A stretch of DNA of 64,000 nucleotides from Hyphomicrobiales bacterium (GCA_900468805.1 UEIF01000007.1:88112-152111), one strand, 5' to 3'. Positions 49,447 through 59,100 are shown, counted from the first letter of the stretch. Numbers and translations: made by a program. Notes: generated by a model from the sequence alone, not told the origin.

Positions 49447-50829
49447 TCAGGCCGCGCGGTTGAACGTCACGGAAGCTTTGAGGCCCCTGCCGCCACGGCC
49501 TGATATCAGTACGAGCCTCGCATTGAAAAGATTGGCGATTTCCTCGACGATCGGCAGGCCGAGACCGGCACCGGGTGCACCGGATTCATTGCCGCGGGAG
49601 AAGCGCTTTCTGACCGCTTCCAGCTTTTCCGGCAGAATGCCCGGGCCGTTATCCTCGACTTCCAGCCTGACCGTTTCCGCATCCTCCATGATACGGACAG
49701 TCACTTCCGCGCCCTTGCCGGCATAGGCGATGGCATTGCCGGCGAGATTGCGCAGCATTTCGCCGATCAGCAGTGGTTCGGCGCGGATCATCGCCGGCCC
49801 TTCACCCTCGAAGCCGAGATCGATGCCGGCTTCGGCGGCACGGGGGATCTGCTCGCCGGTGATTTCCTGGGCGATAGCGGTGAGGTCGATGGCCGAGACC
49901 GTCAGCGCTTCCTTGGCGGTTGCGGCATCGATCTTGGCCATCAGCAGAAGCTGGGCAAGGATGCGCTCGGCGTGGGCAACCGCCTGATCGCCCTTGAGGG
50001 CAGCATGCTGCGCGTCATCCAGAGAGCCGGCCCGGACGGAGAGGGCAAGTTGGGTGCGGATGATGGCAAGCGGCGTGCGGAGCTGGTGGCTGGCATTGCC
50101 GGTGAAATTGCGGAGCGCATCGAGCGCTGATTGCAGGCGCACCATGAAGGAGTTGACGGTGTCGACGAGCGGCTGCACCTCGCTCGGAACGGATTGCTCG
50201 ATCGGATGCAGGTCGTCGGGGTTGCGCTCGCCGATGGCATCGCCGAGCTTGTAGAGCGGCCGCAGCGCCACGGTGACGGAAATCCAGACGATGATAGCAG
50301 CGCCAGCGATCATCAAGGCAAGACGCAGCGCCGAGCGGACGAGAATCGCCCGCGCAAGCTGACGGCGGGCAATGGTGGTTTCGGCGACGGTGACGACGAA
50401 AGGCACGGAGCGGATGCCGGTCGAGGCGGATCGTTCCAAGGTTGCTACGCGGATCGGCTCGCCACGGAAGATATCGTCGGCAAAGGCAGCCGTATCGCCC
50501 TGCGTTTCCTTCAATACCGGCAGCGCCTGATAACCTGTGATGAAATTTCCGGGCGGGCCGTCGACGCGGTAAAAGACGCGGTCCTGCGCTGCCGAAGTCA
50601 GCATTTCCAGCGCGACATAGGGAATGTCGACCTCGAGCGTGCCGTCTTCGGCAACGACGACCCGTTCGGCAATCGCCAGCGCGGAGCCGGCCAGCACGCG
50701 GTCGGAAACGATATTCGAGGTTTGCACGGCCTCGCGCCAGGTATCGGCAAGCGCCAACGTGCCGATAACGGCAGTCGAGACAAGCAGCCAGAAAAGCAGT
50801 CGGCGCCGGAGTGAATAGGCAGCCGTCAT
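49447..50829 (-). CDS. Two-component sensor histidine kinase, TctE-like
   Basis: A 460-residue membrane kinase. Transmembrane segments at about 9-27 and 168-190 flank a periplasmic 2CSK_N-type sensor domain. HAMP follows, then a HisKA domain with the phospho-His in NASHQLRTPLAII (near residue 250) and an HATPase domain with RNLAGNAIAYAGKG (N-box) and VEDNGPGILPEK / GAPGAGLGLPIV (G-boxes). The sensor resembles TctE, which controls tricarboxylate uptake. Its start overlaps the response-regulator stop by 4 bases. tctCBA genes lie 4 kb away, so that operon is a candidate target. Confidence 0.88.
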   Translation of the reverse strand: MTAAYSLRRRLLFWLLVSTAVIGTLALADTWREAVQTSNIVSDRVLAGSALAIAERVVVAEDGTLEVDIPYVALEMLTSAAQDRVFYRVDGPPGNFITGYQALPVLKETQGDTAAFADDIFRGEPIRVATLERSASTGIRSVPFVVTVAETTIARRQLARAILVRSALRLALMIAGAAIIVWISVTVALRPLYKLGDAIGERNPDDLHPIEQSVPSEVQPLVDTVNSFMVRLQSALDALRNFTGNASHQLRTPLAIIRTQLALSVRAGSLDDAQHAALKGDQAVAHAERILAQLLLMAKIDAATAKEALTVSAIDLTAIAQEITGEQIPRAAEAGIDLGFEGEGPAMIRAEPLLIGEMLRNLAGNAIAYAGKGAEVTVRIMEDAETVRLEVEDNGPGILPEKLEAVRKRFSRGNESGAPGAGLGLPIVEEIANLFNARLVLISGRGGRGLKASVTFNRAA

Positions 50830-51503
50830 GAGGCCTCTGGCAGCTTGTCGAGATAGTAGCCGATGCCGCGGGCGGTCTTGACCGTCAGGCCATGCGGCGA
50901 AAGCCTTTTTCTCAGGCGGCTGACATATTGCTCGATGGCATTGGCGGAGATGTCGTCATCGAAAGCAGTCAGCGATTGCATGATTGCTTCCTTGGCGACA
51001 ACCTTGCCGGCGCGCATGAAGAGGATTTCGAGCAGGCCGAGCTCGCGGGCGGGAATATCGAGCGGTATGGCGCCGGCGGAAAAGGCGCGGGAATTAAGGT
51101 CGAGCGAGATCGATCCGAAACTGACTGTCGAGGAGTGCAGCCCGGCCTGACGGCGAAGAAGCACGCGGACACGTGCCTCGAATTCGGCAATGTCGAAGGG
51201 TTTGATGAGATAGTCGTCCGCACCGAGATCCAATCCCTTCACACGTTCTTCCGGTGATCCGCGGGCTGTCAGGATCAGCACTGCAGCCCGGCTGCCGCGA
51301 GCGCGCATGGCGCGCAGCACATCGAGCCCGTCCATCTCCGGCAGGTTCAGATCGAGAATGACGAGATCGAAATTTTCCGCGGCGATAACGGCATTGGCCG
51401 AGGCCCCGTCATGGACGACATCCACCGCATGGCCCGTGCCGCGCAAGATCGCCGACAGGCCATCGGCCAGTGCAATATTGTCTTCGGTGAGCAGGATGCG
51501 CAA
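50826..51503 (-). CDS. Two-component response regulator, OmpR/TctD-like
   Basis: A 225-residue regulator. The receiver domain (1-115) has D51 as phosphorylation site in LVILDLNLPEMDG, with acidic residues in the N-terminal LTEDN and a conserved Lys in LIKPFD. The C-terminal winged-helix DNA-binding domain (about 125-220) is of OmpR type, ending in SRLRKRLSPHGLTVKTARGIGYYL. It is upstream of and overlaps the kinase gene, forming a cognate pair. It is divergent from a GNAT gene. Confidence 0.9.
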   Translation of the reverse strand: MRILLTEDNIALADGLSAILRGTGHAVDVVHDGASANAVIAAENFDLVILDLNLPEMDGLDVLRAMRARGSRAAVLILTARGSPEERVKGLDLGADDYLIKPFDIAEFEARVRVLLRRQAGLHSSTVSFGSISLDLNSRAFSAGAIPLDIPARELGLLEILFMRAGKVVAKEAIMQSLTAFDDDISANAIEQYVSRLRKRLSPHGLTVKTARGIGYYLDKLPEAS

Positions 51504-51717
51504 CGGATGTTCCCCGGATTTTTCAGCGAGTTTATCAGGGATGGCAATCTGATGTCACAGCGATTCTGGGAATTGGTGAACGGAGGATGGTATTTGCTCC
51601 CGTTCATCATGAGCCCTGTCGCCACGACGCCGTAAACCAGTTTAACTCCGCGCCGAATACCGATGGTAGGTGAAAGCTGTCATGATAGACTGCGGGAAGG
51701 TCGTGGAGGCTTTGCAG

Positions 51718-52230
51718 ATGAGGAACATATCGGTCGCGCTCGCGGAAAGCCCGGAAGAGATCGATGCCGTTCGACATCTCAGTCGCGCCTTCCGACAATG
51801 GCTTTACGACAACTATTCGGATGAGCGGGCGCAGATCGAACTTTATTACAGTCCGGAAAAGTTCGAGGCGATGCTCGCCGACCTGCCGAAAATCCACGCA
51901 AGGCCACAAGGCGCTATCTTCCTGGCGCGGCTCGGCGGAGAGATTGTCGGCTGCGTGATGCAGCACGAGATCGCGCCGGGCATTTCGGAGATGAAACGGC
52001 TCTTCGTTTCCGATTCAGCACGCGGCAGCGGCGCGGCGCTGGCGCTCTGCGAAGCTTCTCTCGCGCAGGCCAGGAAGGATGGCTACAGGATGATGCGGCT
52101 CGATACCGGCCATCGGCAGATCGCAGCGCAGAAGCTATATCGGCGCCTGGGTTTTCAAGAGCGAGACGCCTATTACGAGATCCCTGAAGATCTGAAGCCG
52201 ATCCTGATGTTCTTCGAGCGCGAGCTTTGA
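51718..52230 (+). CDS. GNAT-family N-acetyltransferase
   Basis: A 170-residue acyl-CoA N-acyltransferase. The GNAT core is visible: the strand MKRLFVSDSARGSGAALALCEASLAQARKDG contains the acetyl-CoA-binding R/Q-x-x-G-x-G/A-type loop (RGSGAA), and RMMRLDTG, AAQKLYRRLGFQE matches motif B. The substrate is unknown. The ATG at 51718 follows GGAGG at ideal spacing; upstream in-frame codons at 51670 and 51682 lack a good site. It is followed 68 bases later by a solute-binding-protein gene on the same strand. Confidence 0.85.
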   Translation: MRNISVALAESPEEIDAVRHLSRAFRQWLYDNYSDERAQIELYYSPEKFEAMLADLPKIHARPQGAIFLARLGGEIVGCVMQHEIAPGISEMKRLFVSDSARGSGAALALCEASLAQARKDGYRMMRLDTGHRQIAAQKLYRRLGFQERDAYYEIPEDLKPILMFFEREL

Positions 52231-52298
52231 GGGCTGACTATGGCCACTACTGGAAGCCGACTCTTGTCTGGCTTGTGCGGCTCGGGCATTCTTACGCG

Positions 52299-53363
52299 AT
52301 GAGGAGCCTTTTCATTCTGTTTCTGTTCCTGGTGCCTGGCCTTGCTGCCGCGGATCAGGTCTTCTATCCGGCAAAGTCGGGCAATACCGATGCGCCGGTG
52401 CTGACAGTCTATTCCTCGCTCGACGAGCCCTTGGCGCAGCCGATGATCCGTGGCTTTCAGGAGGCCAATCCGGATGTGGCGGTCAAATATGAGGACATGC
52501 TGACCGGGGACATCTACGACCGCATCGTCAAAGAGACGGATGCCGGCGATAAGACTGCGGACTTCGCCTTCTCCTCTGCGATGGACCTGCAGGTGAAGCT
52601 TTCGAACGACGGCTATGCGCAGGTGAGCAACCTGCCGATGAGCGCCCAGTGGCCGAAATGGGCGAACTGGCGCAACACCGCCTATGCGCTGACCTTCGAA
52701 CCCGCGGTTTTTGTTTATCACAAGCCGAGTTTCATCCATGAGCCGGTGCCGAGTTCGCGGGCGGAATTCGTCGATTACCTGAAGCGCAAGGGTAACGAGG
52801 TCTATGGGCGGATCGGCACCTATGACATCGAACGTTCCGGCGTGGGCTTTTTGTTCATGGCGCGCGATCAGGAACAGTTCGGCGATATCTGGTCGGTGAT
52901 CGGGGCGATGGGGGCTGCGGGCGTGAAGCTCTATTCCACGAGTTCGGCGATCCTGGAGCGGGTGGCCGACGGGCGCTTCGTGCTCGGCTATAATATTCTC
53001 GGCTCCTATGCGGCTGACTGGGCCTCGCGTCACCCTGACGTCGGTATCGTTCTGCCGAAAGACTATACGGTTGTAATGTCGCGCATCGGCCTGGTGCCGC
53101 AGGCGGCCGCCGAGCCGGAACTGGGGCGGCGCTATCTCGCCTTCTTCATGTCGAAGGAAGGCCAGACGATCATGGCCCGCGAGTTGCAGATCCCGGCCGT
53201 CAGCCCGGAAGTGGCCGGTGAGAATACCGCCAATACGTTGCAGGAACTGCTCGGCGCACAGTTGCGTCCGGTGCCGGTCAGTCCGGGTCTGATGGTCTAT
53301 CTCGATCAGGTGAAGCGGGCACGGCTGATTGCGCACTGGAATGAGGTGCTGCGGACGCAGTAA
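52299..53363 (+). CDS. Periplasmic solute-binding protein (ABC type)
   Basis: A 354-residue binding protein with a signal peptide (residues 1-18, MRSLFILFLFLVPGLAAA). The mature part has the two-lobe type II solute-binding pattern (VLTVYSSLDEPLAQPMIRGFQEANPDVAVKY at the N-lobe, ending with a FFMSKEGQTIMARE segment). It resembles the ferric-iron / phosphoglycerate-type group (AfuA or PgtC-like). No ABC permease or ATPase gene is adjacent, and it lies near a two-component pair, so it could serve as a sensory co-receptor as PgtC does. The ATG at 52299 is set by the signal peptide; ribosome site is weak. Confidence 0.8.
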   Translation: MRSLFILFLFLVPGLAAADQVFYPAKSGNTDAPVLTVYSSLDEPLAQPMIRGFQEANPDVAVKYEDMLTGDIYDRIVKETDAGDKTADFAFSSAMDLQVKLSNDGYAQVSNLPMSAQWPKWANWRNTAYALTFEPAVFVYHKPSFIHEPVPSSRAEFVDYLKRKGNEVYGRIGTYDIERSGVGFLFMARDQEQFGDIWSVIGAMGAAGVKLYSTSSAILERVADGRFVLGYNILGSYAADWASRHPDVGIVLPKDYTVVMSRIGLVPQAAAEPELGRRYLAFFMSKEGQTIMARELQIPAVSPEVAGENTANTLQELLGAQLRPVPVSPGLMVYLDQVKRARLIAHWNEVLRTQ

Positions 53364-53428
53364 AAACCTCGCTTGCCAATCTTGCCGGTAAGCGGGAATG
53401 GTCCGAGTTCTAAGTTGGAAATGCATCA

Positions 53429-53461
53429 GGGCGAGGGTGCTTCCGGCGAACCTCGCCCTTT
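53429..53461 (+). terminator. Terminator downstream of the solute-binding-protein gene
   Basis: A perfect 8-bp stem (GGGCGAGG / CCTCGCCC) with a 14-base loop is followed by TTTC. It lies 65 bases beyond the stop and may also serve the converging methyltransferase gene. Confidence 0.65.
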
Positions 53462-53489
53462 CGCAGCGATGTGGCCGCAATAGCTGCAA

Positions 53490-54323
53490 TCAGCCTTTGC
53501 GTATCACCACTTCCAGATATTCAGCCGGCACGACCATGGTGCCATCCTTGGCGCGGTTGAAGCGGGCGATGAGCGCAAGAAAATCCTTCTCAAGCGCCAC
53601 CTTGCCGGGCTCTGGCAGAGCTTCAAAAGCTTTGTGGACCGGGCCATACCAGGTGCGGAACACTTCCAGCCAATGCTCGGGCGAGCGGTAGCGGAAATTG
53701 TACATGAGCGACGTCGCCTCGATGCTGGCCTGGCCTCCGAACATTTCTTCCAGCCTTGCCTTGGTCCCCCACAGGGCCGGCGACCTGACGCCCGGCATTG
53801 GCGGAATATGCTGGCCTATCGTCTTGAAGACTTGGCCGATGAAGCTCTCCGGCGTCCAGTTCGCCATGCCGATGCGCCCGCCCGGCCGGCAGACGCGCAG
53901 CATCTCCCTTGCTGCCTTGTCCTGATCCGGTGTGAACATGACGCCGAAGGTGGAGACCACGACATCGAAGCTTGCGTCCTTGAACGGCAGGGCTTCGGCG
54001 TCGGCCTGCTGGAACTCTACCGCCAGGCCGTTCGCCATCGCCCGTTCTCGGCCGCGCTCCAGAAGTTCCGGAACGTAGTCGGTCGAAGTCACCTCGGCCC
54101 AGCGCCTGGCGGCGGCAAGCGTGGCATTGCCGTTGCCGGCGGCGATATCGAGCACCTTTTCACCGGACCGCAGGTCGAGGGCTTCGCAGAGGCTTTCACC
54201 GACGATCTGCAGCCGGGCGCCGATGACGGAATAGTCGCCGGATGCCCAGGCGACCTGCTGGCGCGACTTCAACGCGGCGAAATCGGGTGCGGGCTGTGTT
54301 GCGGTATTGAGCGTGGTTTGCAT
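53490..54323 (-). CDS. Class I SAM-dependent methyltransferase
   Basis: A 277-residue methyltransferase. The SAM-binding motif I is VLDIAAGNGNATLAAARR (near residue 55-70), with the acidic end of strand 2 in TSTDYVPELL, the QQADAEALPFKDASFDVV segment and the post-motif RVCRPGGRIGMANWTPE. It belongs to the UbiE/small-molecule type; substrate unknown. The ATG at 54323 follows GAGGAGA; an upstream in-frame start at 54386 gives a non-homologous extension. It lies about 195 bases downstream of an HxlR regulator gene on the same strand and may be its target. Confidence 0.87.
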   Translation of the reverse strand: MQTTLNTATQPAPDFAALKSRQQVAWASGDYSVIGARLQIVGESLCEALDLRSGEKVLDIAAGNGNATLAAARRWAEVTSTDYVPELLERGRERAMANGLAVEFQQADAEALPFKDASFDVVVSTFGVMFTPDQDKAAREMLRVCRPGGRIGMANWTPESFIGQVFKTIGQHIPPMPGVRSPALWGTKARLEEMFGGQASIEATSLMYNFRYRSPEHWLEVFRTWYGPVHKAFEALPEPGKVALEKDFLALIARFNRAKDGTMVVPAEYLEVVIRKG

Positions 54324-54518
54324 GGCATGTCTCCTCTCATGTCGGCGAGCACAGGCTGTTGGTGCGATCGCTCGCCGGTTTTGCAATGATATTCAGGTGT
54401 ATGCGCAGCGTTCGACCGGCTTCTGGAAGCGTCTCAGGTCGGCTTACACGAGATCGTGCCTCGGGATGTGCGATAGGCCTAGTGTAGAAAATGGACCGGG
54501 ACCGGTACAAAAAATGGA

Positions 54519-55202
54519 TCAGGCGGCTGCGTAGGAGCTGCGCACCATCCAGTTTCCGATGCTTGCGGCAAGTGACGTATCGCCGATGAAGGAGATGCGC
54601 TCCCCGGCGATCTCCATATCGAGACTGGAATGCCCCATCCAGGCCGAGGTCATCGCCTTCAAATCGGCGGTGACGAAGAGATCGACATCGTAACCTGGAT
54701 CCGTGAGGCAGAGGTCCACAGGCGTGCCCAGCCGCGCTACCAGCCAGTAATGCCGTTCGTCGCGCGGCAATTCGGGATAGGTGAACTGGATAACGCTGCG
54801 CTTGCGCAAGGGCAGGGCGGCGGCATTGACCTTGCGGCGCATGTTCCACATCAGAATGCGGGCATCAAGCTTTTCGAGCGTTACGTTGGCGTCGATATTG
54901 CGATGCGCCCAAGTGCCGAGCGCGTGCACGATCGGCTCAAGCTCGTTGGCAATCTCGGTGGTCTTGTAGGCGATCTCGCCGGTCGTGCGGTTTTCCGAGC
55001 GGGTGACGAGACCGTTTGCCTCCATGTCACGCAGCCGCTTTGCCATGAGGGTCGGCGACATTCCCGGCACGCCGCGCCGGATCTCGTTGAACCGCGTGGA
55101 GCCGGACCACATTTCGCAGAGCAGCAGCAAGGTCCACCGCGGCTCAAGCAACTCGCACGCCTTGGAAACCGGACAAAACTGGTTGTAACCGCCATTTGCC
55201 AT
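54519..55202 (-). CDS. HxlR-family winged-helix regulator with C-terminal extension
   Basis: A 227-residue DNA-binding protein. Residues about 8-100 are an HxlR winged helix (CPVSKACELLEPRWTLLLLCEMWSGSTRFNEIRRGVPGMSPTLMAKRLRDMEANGLV). It has C10 and C16 near the N-terminus, and HxlR members such as YodB sense quinones or aldehydes through such cysteines, so redox sensing is possible (inference). Residues 110-225 form an extra domain resembling SCP2/sterol-carrier-like folds, longer than the usual 110-150 total. A candidate operator lies just upstream. The next downstream gene is a methyltransferase. Confidence 0.85.
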   Translation of the reverse strand: MANGGYNQFCPVSKACELLEPRWTLLLLCEMWSGSTRFNEIRRGVPGMSPTLMAKRLRDMEANGLVTRSENRTTGEIAYKTTEIANELEPIVHALGTWAHRNIDANVTLEKLDARILMWNMRRKVNAAALPLRKRSVIQFTYPELPRDERHYWLVARLGTPVDLCLTDPGYDVDLFVTADLKAMTSAWMGHSSLDMEIAGERISFIGDTSLAASIGNWMVRSSYAAA

Positions 55203-55528
55203 CGGATCGCCCTCCGTGGCCGAGTATCGGCCAAGTTCCTGAGGGCGTCCAGTACGGACAATGTACTAATCCGGTCGCCTTTCGCGGGCAGATAGCCGAA
55301 TTACGGCAAAAAAGTGTCCTGTTGCACTGGATATCCTGATGATGTCAGCTAAATGACAGCTTCATATGATGGCTTGGGCTACTTCCTTTCCGTGGAGGCG
55401 GAGAGTTGAAGAATTCCGGGAGGACTTCCGCTCGCTATCAGGACAATTGCGTCCACCGATCGGTGATCTCTCCTCATTTTCAAAAATAGCACTGGCGGTC
55501 CGCTCAGCCGCAGCACGGAGGACACATC
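55203..55528. other. Divergent region between the HxlR gene and tctC
   Basis: About 326 bases without a supported gene. It holds a small palindrome (55251-55267) near the HxlR start and must carry promoters for the HxlR gene and tctCBA. Confidence 0.5.
55251..55267. promoter_or_regulatory. Candidate HxlR operator
   Basis: AGTAC and GTACT are separated by 7 bases, forming a dyad with TAC/GTA arms of the kind bound by HxlR-family regulators. It is centred about 57 bases upstream of the HxlR start codon. Autoregulation is inference. Confidence 0.4.
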
Positions 55529-56473
55529 GTGAAGCACACTTTCATCGCAACTCTTTTGGCAGCGGCTATCGCGCTGCCGGCCTATGCGGCCGATTACACA
55601 ATCATCGCTCCGGCAGCGCCCGGCGGCGGCTGGGACCAGACGGCCCGCTCGCTGCAGACGGTGCTGCAGCAGGAGGGCATTTCCAAAAGCGTCCAGGTTC
55701 AGAACGTACCGGGTGCAGGCGGCTCTATCGGCCTTGCCCAGTTCAGCAGCCAGAGTGCGGGCAATCCGAACGCTCTCATCGTCGGCGGCTATGTCATGGT
55801 CGGCGCGTTGCTGACCAACAAGTCGGTCGTCACGCTGAAGGACGTCACCCCGATCGCCCGTCTGACCGGCGAATATGAAGCCGTCGTCGTTCCGGCCGCG
55901 TCGGATATCAAGACACTTGCCGATCTCGTCACCAAGCTGAAGGCTGATCCGGGCGCCGTTTCCTGGGGCGGCGGTTCTGCCGGCGGCACGGACCATATCG
56001 CCGTCGGCCTGATCGCCAAGGCTTCCGGCGTCGATCCGACGAAGATCAACTATGTCGCCTTCTCGGGCGGTGGCGAAGCACTCGCTGCTATCCTCGGCGG
56101 CCAGGTCACCGCCGGCATTTCGAGCTACAGCGAGTTCGAATCGCAGGTCAAGGCCGGCACGTTGCGCCTGCTCGGAGTTTCCAGCGATGCCCGTATCGCC
56201 GGTGTCGATGCCCCGACCTTCAAGGAAGCCGGTACCGACGTGACCATCCAGAACTGGCGCATGGTCGCTGCCGCTCCGGGCCTGACCGATGAAGAAGTCG
56301 CCTCGATCGCTTCCGACTTCGACAAGCTGCACAAGTCTGCCGCCTGGCAGGAAACTCTGAAGACCAAGGGCTGGGCCGACACCTACCTCGCAGGTGACGA
56401 GTTCAAGGCGCAGCTCGAAAAGGATGTCTCCGCTACCGAAGGCATTCTCAAAGATATTGGTCTCGTTCAATGA
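55529..56473 (+). CDS. tctC: Tripartite tricarboxylate transporter substrate-binding protein
   Basis: A 314-residue periplasmic binding protein of the TTT (TctABC) family. A signal peptide (residues 1-20, ALPAYA before ADYT) precedes the Bug/TctC fold, with the typical IIAPAAPGGGWDQTARSLQ near the mature N-terminus, VQNVPGAGGSIGLAQF, and the SWGGGSAGGTDHIAVGLI segment that contacts carboxylates in relatives. Citrate-like di- or tricarboxylates are the likely ligands; not provable here. The GTG start at 55529 follows GGAGG. It is first gene of tctCBA, and its stop overlaps the tctB start. Confidence 0.93.
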   Translation: MKHTFIATLLAAAIALPAYAADYTIIAPAAPGGGWDQTARSLQTVLQQEGISKSVQVQNVPGAGGSIGLAQFSSQSAGNPNALIVGGYVMVGALLTNKSVVTLKDVTPIARLTGEYEAVVVPAASDIKTLADLVTKLKADPGAVSWGGGSAGGTDHIAVGLIAKASGVDPTKINYVAFSGGGEALAAILGGQVTAGISSYSEFESQVKAGTLRLLGVSSDARIAGVDAPTFKEAGTDVTIQNWRMVAAAPGLTDEEVASIASDFDKLHKSAAWQETLKTKGWADTYLAGDEFKAQLEKDVSATEGILKDIGLVQ

Positions 56474-56961
56474 GTGAGGCCGATACCTCATCGGCAATAA
56501 AGCGCCGCCCTGATTGGGCGGCGCTGATCATTGCCGTTTTCCTTATCGCCGTCGCTGTCGTGGTGTTCTGGGATGCGTCGCATTTGAAGACGATCGCGCA
56601 GTATGACCGCATCGGCCCGTCGACTGTGCCGAAAGTCGTCGCTCTCGGCCTCTTCTGTCTTGGTATCTGGACGGCGATCGAAGCCTGGCGCGGGGACTTT
56701 CCAGAGCGTGAGCATCAGGAAGTGGCACCTGTCATCTGGGTCATCGCGGGCCTTGCCGGGCAGATGCTGCTCCTGCGCACCGCCGGCTTCTCGATCGCGA
56801 CAGGCGTGCTCTTTGCGCTGACGGCGCGCGGTTTCGGCAAGCGGCAGATCTGGTTCTCGCTGCCGGTCGGCATCATCATGAGCTTCATTGTCTGGGCGAT
56901 GTTCTCGCAGCTGCTGCAGCTCACCTTGCCGGCCGGCCCGCTCGAACACCTGTTCTTCTGA
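56470..56961 (+). CDS. tctB: Tripartite tricarboxylate transporter small membrane subunit
   Basis: A 163-residue inner-membrane protein with four predicted transmembrane segments (about 17-35, 52-70, 83-105 and 128-150), matching TctB in size and topology. Its ATG overlaps the tctC stop by four bases (ATGA). It works with TctA as the permease. Confidence 0.92.
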   Translation: MSEADTSSAIKRRPDWAALIIAVFLIAVAVVVFWDASHLKTIAQYDRIGPSTVPKVVALGLFCLGIWTAIEAWRGDFPEREHQEVAPVIWVIAGLAGQMLLLRTAGFSIATGVLFALTARGFGKRQIWFSLPVGIIMSFIVWAMFSQLLQLTLPAGPLEHLFF

Positions 56962-57055
56962 TAGCGCTCGCCTCGCGGCCAGGCGCTTTCAGTTCTTTTG
57001 CTTTTTGCGCGGACGGTCCTGTGCCCCCTCAGGAGCCGCCGCTTGGGATAAAACC

Positions 57056-58573
57056 ATGAGCACATTCGAATTCCTCTGGCAGGGCATTCTGGTTGCTGGG
57101 CAGCCGATCAACCTGCTCTACGCCCTCATCGGCGTGACCCTTGGCACTGCCGTCGGCGTCCTGCCGGGTATCGGCCCGGCGCTGACCGTGGCGCTGCTCT
57201 TGCCTGTCACCTACAAGCTCGATCCGGGCGGCTCGCTCATCATGTTTGCCGGTATCTATTACGGCGGCATGTATGGCGGCTCGACCACTTCGATCCTTCT
57301 GAACACGCCGGGTGAAAGCGCCTCGATCGTCACTGCACTCGAGGGCAACAAGATGGCGCGTGCAGGCCGTGGCGGACCGGCGCTGGCGACGGCGGCCATC
57401 GGCTCGTTCGTCGCCGGCCTTATCGCCACGCTCGGCCTTGCCTTCATTGCCCCCTATATCGTGAAACTGGCGTTGATCTTCGGTCCCCGCGAATATTTCG
57501 CACTGATGGTGCTGGCTTTCGTGACCGTCTCTTCGGCCTTCGGGGATTCGGCGTTGCGTGGCCTTACTTCGCTCTTCATCGGCTTTGCGCTCGCCATGGT
57601 CGGCATCGACCAGCAGACGGGCCAGGCGCGCCTTTCCTTCGGCATTCCCGACCTGCTCGACGGTATCGAAGTGACGACGCTGGCTGTTGCCATGTTCGCC
57701 ATTGGCGAGACGCTCTACATCGCCGCTCAAGGAAAGCGCGGCGAGGACAAGGTGGAAGCGGTTCGTGGCTCGCTCTGGATGAACAAGCAGGACTGGGCGC
57801 GTTCCTGGAAGCCGTGGCTGCGCGGCACGCTCATCGGCTTCCCCATCGGCGCCATGCCGGCGGGCGGTGCGGAAATCGGCACGTTCCTCTCCTATGCCAC
57901 GGAAAAGCGGCTGTCGAAGAACCCCGAGGAGTTCGGCCATGGCGCCATCGAAGGCGTTGCCGGTCCGGAAGCTGCCAACAATGCCTCGGCCGCCGGCACG
58001 CTGGTGCCGTTGCTGACGCTCGGCCTGCCGACGTCTGCGACGGCGGCAATCATGCTCGCCGGCTTCCAGCAATATGGTCTGCAGCCGGGTCCGCTGCTTT
58101 TTGCAACCAACCCGCAGCTCGTCTGGGGCCTCATTGCCAGCCTGCTCATCGCCAACGCGATGCTGCTGGTGCTGAACCTGCCGATGATCGGCCTCTGGGT
58201 TCGCCTGCTGACGGTTCCGAAGCCGTGGCTTTATGCGGGCATCCTGCTGTTTGCGACGCTCGGCACCATCGGGGCCAACCCGTCGGTCTTCGAGCTCGGC
58301 ATGCTGCTCGCCTTCGGCGTGCTCGGCTATATCATGCGGATCTTCGGCTATCCGATCGCGCCGGCTGTCGTCGGCCTCATCCTCGGGCCGCTGGCCGAGC
58401 AGCAGCTTCGCAGAGCGCTCTCGATCAGCCAGGGTGATGTGACCACGCTCGTCATGTCACCCATCGCCTGCGGACTGCTGATCGTCGCGGCTGCGGCCTT
58501 CCTGATTCCGCTGATCCTGAGATTGCGGGGCCGCGGCCAGGTTCTCTCGCAGCTCGCGGCAAATGAAGACTAA
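57056..58573 (+). CDS. tctA: Tripartite tricarboxylate transporter large membrane subunit
   Basis: A 505-residue inner-membrane protein with about 10-12 transmembrane segments. The TctA signatures are clear: [46 protein letters not shown] and the mirrored [40 protein letters not shown]. It is the ion-coupled transport subunit. The ATG at 57056 ([10 protein letters not shown]) follows about 95 bases after tctB; earlier in-frame codons give a Cys/Ser-rich nonsense extension. A strong terminator follows. Confidence 0.94.
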   Translation: MSTFEFLWQGILVAGQPINLLYALIGVTLGTAVGVLPGIGPALTVALLLPVTYKLDPGGSLIMFAGIYYGGMYGGSTTSILLNTPGESASIVTALEGNKMARAGRGGPALATAAIGSFVAGLIATLGLAFIAPYIVKLALIFGPREYFALMVLAFVTVSSAFGDSALRGLTSLFIGFALAMVGIDQQTGQARLSFGIPDLLDGIEVTTLAVAMFAIGETLYIAAQGKRGEDKVEAVRGSLWMNKQDWARSWKPWLRGTLIGFPIGAMPAGGAEIGTFLSYATEKRLSKNPEEFGHGAIEGVAGPEAANNASAAGTLVPLLTLGLPTSATAAIMLAGFQQYGLQPGPLLFATNPQLVWGLIASLLIANAMLLVLNLPMIGLWVRLLTVPKPWLYAGILLFATLGTIGANPSVFELGMLLAFGVLGYIMRIFGYPIAPAVVGLILGPLAEQQLRRALSISQGDVTTLVMSPIACGLLIVAAAAFLIPLILRLRGRGQVLSQLAANED

Positions 58574-58601
58574 ACCAAAAAGACAACCTGACCCCTAATT
58601 C

Positions 58602-58634
58602 AGGCCGGCCGTGGCGACATGGCCGGCCTTTTCT
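58602..58634 (+). terminator. Terminator of the tctCBA operon
   Basis: A perfect 9-bp stem (AGGCCGGCC / GGCCGGCCT) with a 10-base loop is followed by TTTCTTT, starting 28 bases after the tctA stop. Confidence 0.88.
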
Positions 58635-58847
58635 TTGTGGTTTGTCATTTTTTGTCGGCATCTGGAAATCCATGCCCCGTAAGTGTAGGAATTATAAAAG
58701 AAATTTTCCATATCGCTGAGTTCTGTTCTTTCGCCGGCGAAAGAAATATGCGCTTTTTGCATAGCTGCGGTGATTTCCTGCGCGTTGTAGGTGCATGCAG
58801 CTTCCCCCATCTATAGAGGGTCAACCAAAGAGCGAGAGGAAAAGAAG

Positions 58848-59018
58848 ATGTCCGCTTTCAGAAAGTCGATCCACAATGGTTTTCTGGCCCGTGCCTTTGC
58901 AGCGCTCGGTGCCGCGAACGCAGTCAGCGCCGCTGTCGAAGGTGGCCGCAAGCCGCGCGCCCGTGACCTGCAGGAGCTTGGTATCGATCCGGTAAGCTTC
59001 GGCCGTGTCATCCGGTAA
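58848..59018 (+). CDS. Small basic protein, DUF1127-like end
   Basis: A 56-residue protein, MSAFRKSIHNGFLARAF at the start and a C-terminal RKPRARDLQELGID. That final part resembles the RxLxxLGIxxxx end of DUF1127 proteins, which are small RNA-binding or stress-linked proteins in rhizobia, but the match is partial. The ATG follows GAGAGGAA. It is flanked by a terminator on each side, so it is a stand-alone transcript. Codon use and ribosome site support it as real. Confidence 0.65.
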   Translation: MSAFRKSIHNGFLARAFAALGAANAVSAAVEGGRKPRARDLQELGIDPVSFGRVIR

Positions 59019-59067
59019 GACGCGGCGAATGCATAGATTGAATATCAAAGTATCTATTGAATGAATG

Positions 59068-59100
59068 AGCCCGCAACCGTTGGTCGCGGGCTTTGTTTTT
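59068..59100 (+). terminator. Terminator after the small basic protein
   Basis: A 7-bp perfect stem (AGCCCGC / GCGGGCT), extended by ACC/GGT inside, is followed by TTGTTTTT. It lies about 50 bases after the stop codon at 59018. Confidence 0.8.
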
